Shown: positions 59,153 to 64,000 of the stretch, in pieces
Position numbering within the stretch: the stretch's first letter is position 1
How the letters are laid out: each line of letters opens with the position of its first letter
Assembly: GCF_022512515.1 (NCBI RefSeq)
Contig: NZ_JAKWBK010000003.1
Location: 496,001-560,000, forward strand
Direction: 5' to 3'
DNA length: 64,000 nucleotides
Origin: Paraniabella hibiscisoli
Lineage (GTDB): Bacteria > Bacteroidota > Bacteroidia > Chitinophagales > Chitinophagaceae
The notes under the pieces: model-generated
Seen by the model: only the letters and a program-made list of their open reading frames with translations
What the model was told of the DNA's origin: nothing
The model's database searches: none
Made by a program: the position numbers and the translations under genes

Positions 59153-61550
59153 TTGAGCAATACAACAGTACAGATCGCAACCACCTGCTACCATTGCGGC
59201 GATGCCTGCAACGACAATCATCATAAAATAGGTAACAAAGCTTTTTGTTGCGCCGGATGTAAGCTGGTGTATGAAATTCTCCATGAAAACGATCTTTGCA
59301 CCTATTACGATCTCAATGTTCATCCCGGGAACCAGCAACTACAACAAAAAAGAAAGAACAAATTCGCCTATCTTGACAAAAAAGAAATCATTGGCCAGCT
59401 GTTTTCTTTTTCTGACGGAGAACAATCTCATATTACGTTTTCTGTACCACAAATACATTGCAGCAGCTGTCTTTGGCTTTTAGAACACCTCGATCAACTT
59501 CAACCAGGCATTTTATCTGCGAGGGTCAACTTTGTAAAAAAGAAGTTTTTGTTGTTTTCAACAATCGCAAAACATCTTTAAGAGAAGTAGTGGAAACCAT
59601 GACTGCTGTTGGATACGAGCCCTATCTAAGCCTGAGTGCTACCCAATCAGGACGTAAAGATGCTTACTCGCGAATTACGCAAATAAGTATTGCCGGATTT
59701 TGTTTTGCCAATATTATGATGCTGAGCCTTCCCGAATACTTTTCCGTAACCAATTACCTCCAGGAAAAAACAGGAACCGCATTCCGTTACATTGCCTTAT
59801 TGCTTTCACTCCCTGTTTTTTTTTATTGCTCCAGGGAGTTTTTTAACAATGCCCTCGGCTCTGTCAAAACAAGGCATTTAAACATCGACAGCTCCATTGC
59901 ACTCGCGATCCTGCTTACTTTTACCAGGAGCCTCTATAATCTTTTTGTACTGGATGGCAATACCTATTTTGACAGCATGAGCGGCATCGTTTTCTTTATG
60001 CTGGTGGGTAGATGGGCACAGGATCGCACCCAGCAATCGCTGATTTTCGACAGAGACTATAAATCCTTCTTCCCTATTGCAGTTAACGTAAAACGAAACA
60101 GTAGTATTGAGCCGGTAATGATCCATGAGCTGAAGGAAAAAGATATTATAGAGATTTTTGACCAGGAGATTATACCTGCGGATGCAATTTTAGCCAAAGG
60201 CAAAGCGCTGATCGACTACAGCTTTGTTACCGGCGAAAGTCTTCCGAAACAGATCGACCCTGGTTCAATCATATATGCCGGAGGCAAACAATTGGGAGAA
60301 CGTATAGAACTGATGGTATTAAAGAAATCTGACCAGGGCTACCTTACCAATCTCTGGAACAAAGACGGGAAAAGCGACTCGGCGGCGAGCCTTCATCTGC
60401 ACAGGATCAGCAACTACTTTACCCTGGTTGTTTTTGCGCTAACCTTTATCAGCGCTGCATTCTGGTTGACCCAGGGCTCTTATACGACTATGTGGAATGC
60501 ATTGACCACTACTTTAATTGTGGCCTGCCCCTGTGCATTACTCCTGGCTTCTACTTTTACCAATGGCAACGTAATGCGTGTTTTAAGCAGGTCAGGCCTG
60601 TTTCTTAAAAATTCCGATGTGATCACCGACCTCGCGGATATTACGCACGTTGTATTGGATAAAACGGGCACCATCACTCTTAATAAAAATTCCCGGGTAA
60701 CCTATAAAGGGAAAATACTGACAGAAGAAGAGAAAAAGCTGATCGCCTCTCTTGCACGACACTCTACCCACCCTTTAAGCAAAGCTGTATATGATCATTT
60801 ACATATAAAGTCAACCTATTCTGCAGATAGCTTTACCAACGTTCCGGGAAAAGGGATTGAAGGCTGGATCAATGACCGGCATGTCAAAATAGGTAGCAAG
60901 GCCTTTGTTCAAGCCGGCGCTCCCGATGATGAAGCCTTCAGCACCAGTGCGGCTTTTACATGGATAGACGGTGTTGCCGGAGGTGTATTTGAGCTGGAAA
61001 ACATGTATCGTCCTGGCCTTGCCGGCTTGTTAAAAGAACTGAATAAAAGGTTCTCTGTCTCTATTCTCAGCGGAGATAATAACGCGGAACGAGCCCGGCT
61101 ACAGGCAATGACCGGAGGCAGCAGGCAGATCTACTTTAATCAGTCGCCGGAAGACAAATACAATTATGTTACCGCCTTACAAGCCAACGGTGAAAAGGTA
61201 TTGATGGCGGCGACGGTTTAAATGATGCAGGGGCACTCAGGAAAAGCGAGGTAGGCATTGCGGTAATGGAAGACAATAATTCGTTCACACCAGCTTCTGA
61301 TGCTATCATTAACGGAACCGCTTTAACAAATTTAAATAGCTTACTGACTTTTGCCACAAAGGCTAAACGAATCATCATTGTCAGTTTTATTATATCCATT
61401 TTTTACAACATCATTGGTCTTTACTTCGCTTTACAAGGTCTTTTAGCACCTGTGATTGCCGCTATCCTGATGCCCGCCAGTACGATCAGCATCATTCTAA
61501 TAACATTTATCCTATCGGAATGGTATGGCCGAAAATTACCACGCGCATAA
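59153..61550 (+). CDS. ccoI: Copper P-type ATPase for cbb3 oxidase assembly, two frameshifts
   Basis: About 800 residues; the start is a TTG at 59153 (no good ATG nearby). The N-terminal Cys-rich part (CYHCGDACNDNHHK, CCAGCKLVYEIL) and a heavy-metal domain with CSSCLWLL are typical of the FixI/CcoI group. Then come six or more membrane helices with ACPCALLLAS, the phosphorylation site DKTGTITLNK, and GDGLNDAG after repair. Breaks are near 59540 (one A) and 61209 (one base). It exports Cu(I) to the periplasmic side for the CuB site of cbb3 oxidase. First gene of the oxidase operon. Confidence 0.92.
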
Positions 61551-61625
61551 AATGACTTATATCATACTCCTGTCTGTTTGATATCAAGTTTCTCCCGCAT
61601 TGTTAAAGTGACCTTCGTGTGACAA

Positions 61626-61781
61626 ATGAGCATCATTGTTATTACAGCTATTGCAAGTTTATTAATTGCCGGCGTTTTCCTGGCAGCGTTGATATGGAGC
61701 ATTAAGGATGGTCAGTATGAAGATGACTACGCTCCTCCCAACCGTATACTATTTGATGAAAACAATACAAAAAACAAATAA
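61626..61781 (+). CDS. ccoS: cbb3 oxidase maturation protein CcoS
   Basis: 51 intact residues: one membrane helix (IVITAIASLLIAGVFLAALI) followed by the family signature WSIKDGQYEDDYAPPNRIL, in which an acidic DGQYED block is conserved. It is needed for cofactor insertion in cbb3 oxidase. It lies 75 nt after ccoI and 9 nt before ccoNO. Confidence 0.9.
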   Translation: MSIIVITAIASLLIAGVFLAALIWSIKDGQYEDDYAPPNRILFDENNTKNK

Positions 61782-61790
61782 CCAAAGCAC

Positions 61791-63914
61791 ATGGAGTTAG
61801 AAAAATTTAGCTACGACAACAAAATTCCTAAAATGTTTGCCATCGCCACCGTTACCTGGGGTGTGGTGGGCATGCTGGCCGGGGTACTGGCTGCTTTTCA
61901 ACTGGCCTTTCCTGCTTTAAATTTCAGTTTAGAATTTACCACTTTTGGCCGCGTTCGCCCGGTACATACCAACGCAGTTATTTTCGCTTTTGTGGGTAAT
62001 GCCATTTTCACTGCGGTGTACTATTCTATGCCCAGGTTGCTGAAAGCACCCATGTGGAGCAATGCCCTCAGCAAAATTCACTTCTGGGGCTGGCAATTGA
62101 TCATAGTAGCAGCGGCAGTTACACTGCTTGCAGGTTTCACCACATCAAAAGAATATGCAGAACTGGAGTGGCCCATAGACATTGCCATTACCCTGATATG
62201 GGTGGTATTTGGCATCAACATGATGGGTACGATCCTTACCCGCAGGGAAAGGCACTTATATGTAGCCATTTGGTTTTACCTGGGCTCATGGATTACTGTT
62301 GCATTATTACATATTGTCAACTCATTTGAAATGCCGGTTTCAGGCCTCAAAAGCTATTCCTGGTATGCTGGTGTACAAGATGCGCTGGTACAATGGTGGT
62401 ACGGGCATAATGCCGTAGCTTTTTTTCTTACCACACCGTTCCTGGGCATGATGTATTACTTTTTGCCGAAAGCCGCTAACCGCCCTATTTACTCCTACCG
62501 GTTAAGTATTGTGCACTTCTGGAGTCTTATTTTCATTTATATATGGGCGGGCCCTCACCACTTATTATATACCGCTTTGCCCGAGTGGGCCCAGTCTTTA
62601 GGCACAGCGCTTTCTATCATGCTTTTACTGCCCAGCTGGGGTGGTATGTTGAACGGGTTATTTACTCTGAGAGGAGCCTGGGATAAAGTACGTGAAGATC
62701 CTGTTTTAAAATTTATTGTAGTAGCAGTGATCTGTTATGGTATGGCTACGTTTGAAGGGCCTATGCTGTCGTTAAAAAATGTAAATGCTATTTCACATTA
62801 TAGCGACTGGACCGTTGCACACGTTCATATAGGAGCTTTAGGCTGGAACGGGTTCTTAACTTTTGGTATGATGTACTGGCTGATACCTAAAATGTTTAAT
62901 ACTACCCTATTCTCCAGGAAACTCGCAGGGACACACTTTCTGATCGGCACCCTGGGTATCATTCTATATGCAGTTCCCATGTACTGGGCAGCTTTCAGGA
63001 GTTATTTTATGATGAGTGCTTTTACCCCCGAAGGTCAGCTACAGTACCAGTTTATTGATGTAGTACAGCAAATGGTTCCATTTTATGCCTTGCGTGCTAT
63101 TGGTGGCACTATCTATCTTATAGGTGTTTTCCTGATGGTGTACAACCTGATCAAAACAGCCAGGAAAGGGAAATTTGTAGCAAGTGAGGAAGCCAGCGCT
63201 GCGCCTTTGACAAAAAATTATAAAGCTCCAGCCAAAGCACACTGGCATTCTAAAATAGAACGCAGGCCCGTTATGCTTTTAGTATTAAGCTTAATAGTGG
63301 TAGCAATCGGCGGGATGGTAGAAATGGTGCCCACCTTCCTGGTAAAAGAAAATGTACCTACCATTAGCAGCGTTAAGCCTTATACACCACTTGAATTGCA
63401 CGGACGTGATATTTACATTCAGGAAGGTTGTAACAACTGTCACACTCAAATGATCAGGCCCTTCCGTCATGAAGTAGCTCGTTATGGCGAATACTCCAAG
63501 GCAGGTGAATTTGTATACGACCATCCGCATCTCTGGGGCAGCAAACGCACCGGGCCCGACCTGGCACGTATTGGAAGTAAGTATCCAGACAGCTGGCATG
63601 TTAACCACATGCTGGATCCGACGTCCATGGCACCCGGATCTGTAATGCCTCCTTATCCGTGGCTATTTGAAAAAACCATCAATATAGGCGCTACCAATTC
63701 AAAAATACACGCTATGCGTAAGCTGGGTGTACCATACCAGGAAGGTTACGAAGCCGATGCCATAAACGATCTGAAAAAACAGGCAGAAGAAATTACTAAA
63801 CGACTGGAAAAAGAAAAGATCAAAATCATGAGCGACAAACAGATTGTTGCCCTGATAGCCTACCTGCAAAGACTTGGCACTGACATCAAAAGCGAAGCGC
63901 CGTCAACTAAATAA
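61791..63914 (+). CDS. ccoNO: Fused cbb3 cytochrome oxidase subunits I and II
   Basis: 707 intact residues. Residues 1-460 are CcoN: 12 membrane helices with haem and CuB His in RVRPVHTNAVIFAF, WYGHNAVAFFLT, GPHHLLYT and VAHVHIGALGWNG. A linker and helix (MLLVLSLIVVAIGGMVEMVP) lead to CcoO with the haem c site CNNCHTQMIRP and the distal Met in SVMPPYPWLF. Separate genes in Proteobacteria, these are one gene in many Bacteroidota. It is the catalytic core of the high-oxygen-affinity terminal oxidase. Confidence 0.95.
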   Translation: MELEKFSYDNKIPKMFAIATVTWGVVGMLAGVLAAFQLAFPALNFSLEFTTFGRVRPVHTNAVIFAFVGNAIFTAVYYSMPRLLKAPMWSNALSKIHFWGWQLIIVAAAVTLLAGFTTSKEYAELEWPIDIAITLIWVVFGINMMGTILTRRERHLYVAIWFYLGSWITVALLHIVNSFEMPVSGLKSYSWYAGVQDALVQWWYGHNAVAFFLTTPFLGMMYYFLPKAANRPIYSYRLSIVHFWSLIFIYIWAGPHHLLYTALPEWAQSLGTALSIMLLLPSWGGMLNGLFTLRGAWDKVREDPVLKFIVVAVICYGMATFEGPMLSLKNVNAISHYSDWTVAHVHIGALGWNGFLTFGMMYWLIPKMFNTTLFSRKLAGTHFLIGTLGIILYAVPMYWAAFRSYFMMSAFTPEGQLQYQFIDVVQQMVPFYALRAIGGTIYLIGVFLMVYNLIKTARKGKFVASEEASAAPLTKNYKAPAKAHWHSKIERRPVMLLVLSLIVVAIGGMVEMVPTFLVKENVPTISSVKPYTPLELHGRDIYIQEGCNNCHTQMIRPFRHEVARYGEYSKAGEFVYDHPHLWGSKRTGPDLARIGSKYPDSWHVNHMLDPTSMAPGSVMPPYPWLFEKTINIGATNSKIHAMRKLGVPYQEGYEADAINDLKKQAEEITKRLEKEKIKIMSDKQIVALIAYLQRLGTDIKSEAPSTK

Positions 63915-63974
63915 CATCAGGAATGCGGTACGGACCTACCCAAGCCGCACTCCTTTTATAAAAAATTATAGAAA

Positions 63975-64000
63975 ATGAAATTCATTAACTATCTCGAAAA
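63975..64000 (+). CDS. Start of ccoQ-like gene, cut by the window end
   Basis: ATG followed by KFINYLE, 60 nt after ccoNO. Position in the operon suggests CcoQ or the start of CcoP. Only eight complete codons are visible. Confidence 0.45.

Overview
The window reads as chromosomal DNA of a Bacteroidota bacterium, most likely family Chitinophagaceae. The evidence is: promoters of the TAnnTTTG type close to start codons with few Shine-Dalgarno sites; a fused ccoN-ccoO cytochrome oxidase gene; GLPGLI, DUF4199, CarboxypepD-reg and SusC-like outer-membrane families; and the order rpsU-xerC-hpf and tRNA(Thr-Tyr-Gly-Thr)-tuf-tRNA(Trp)-secE-nusG. No rRNA genes, CRISPR array, plasmid or phage structural genes were seen.

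Sequence quality limits the reading. About 40 single-base losses, nearly all in short homopolymers, split otherwise intact genes, including essential ones (tuf, secA, yidC, proA, ribE). I read these as sequencing or assembly errors. Each broken gene is annotated over its whole span as one CDS with the breaks named. Only the ORF6N remnant near 49.6 kb looks truly decayed.

Layout. 0-12 kb: a SIR2-like protein with a probable effector-associated domain, a SUOX-fold/cytochrome c lipoprotein, DUF2157 and barrel proteins, a GT2/DUF4199/dihydroorotase-like operon, tRNA-Pro, a GH127 glycosidase, a UPF1-type helicase and an N-acetylmuramidase. 12-24.5 kb: gcvP, a fatty-acid hydroxylase, a YkgJ-type Cys-cluster protein, proB and proA separated by a Fic gene and an IS1595-family insertion with perfect 8-bp target duplications, then tRNA-Thr, accA and dapA. 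25-28 kb: a TPR-CHAT protease gene directly followed by a small one-helix membrane protein, the best candidate for an undescribed two-gene system. 28-38 kb: DUF1003, thioesterase, a GT39 enzyme, secA, an exported JAB-like protein and cydAB. 38-48 kb: small envelope proteins, then the translation/secretion block nusG-secE-tRNA-tuf-tRNAs, a TonB-receptor-like barrel, hpf, xerC, rpsU and ribE. 48-57 kb: a JmjC/cupin protein, the ORF6N remnant, an unknown membrane protein, aroE with a ComA-like phosphosulfolactate synthase, a TPR protein, GLPGLI and yidC. 57-64 kb: a membrane-anchored papain-like protease and the cbb3 oxidase operon ccoI-ccoS-ccoNO-ccoQ, which runs off the end.

Together the genes describe an aerobe with both cbb3 and bd high-affinity oxidases, ordinary housekeeping, and scattered conflict-type genes (SIR2-EAD, Fic, CHAT, ORF6N). 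Several intergenic spacers carry degenerate 7-bp-phased repeats in facing inverted pairs, a second noteworthy structural feature.
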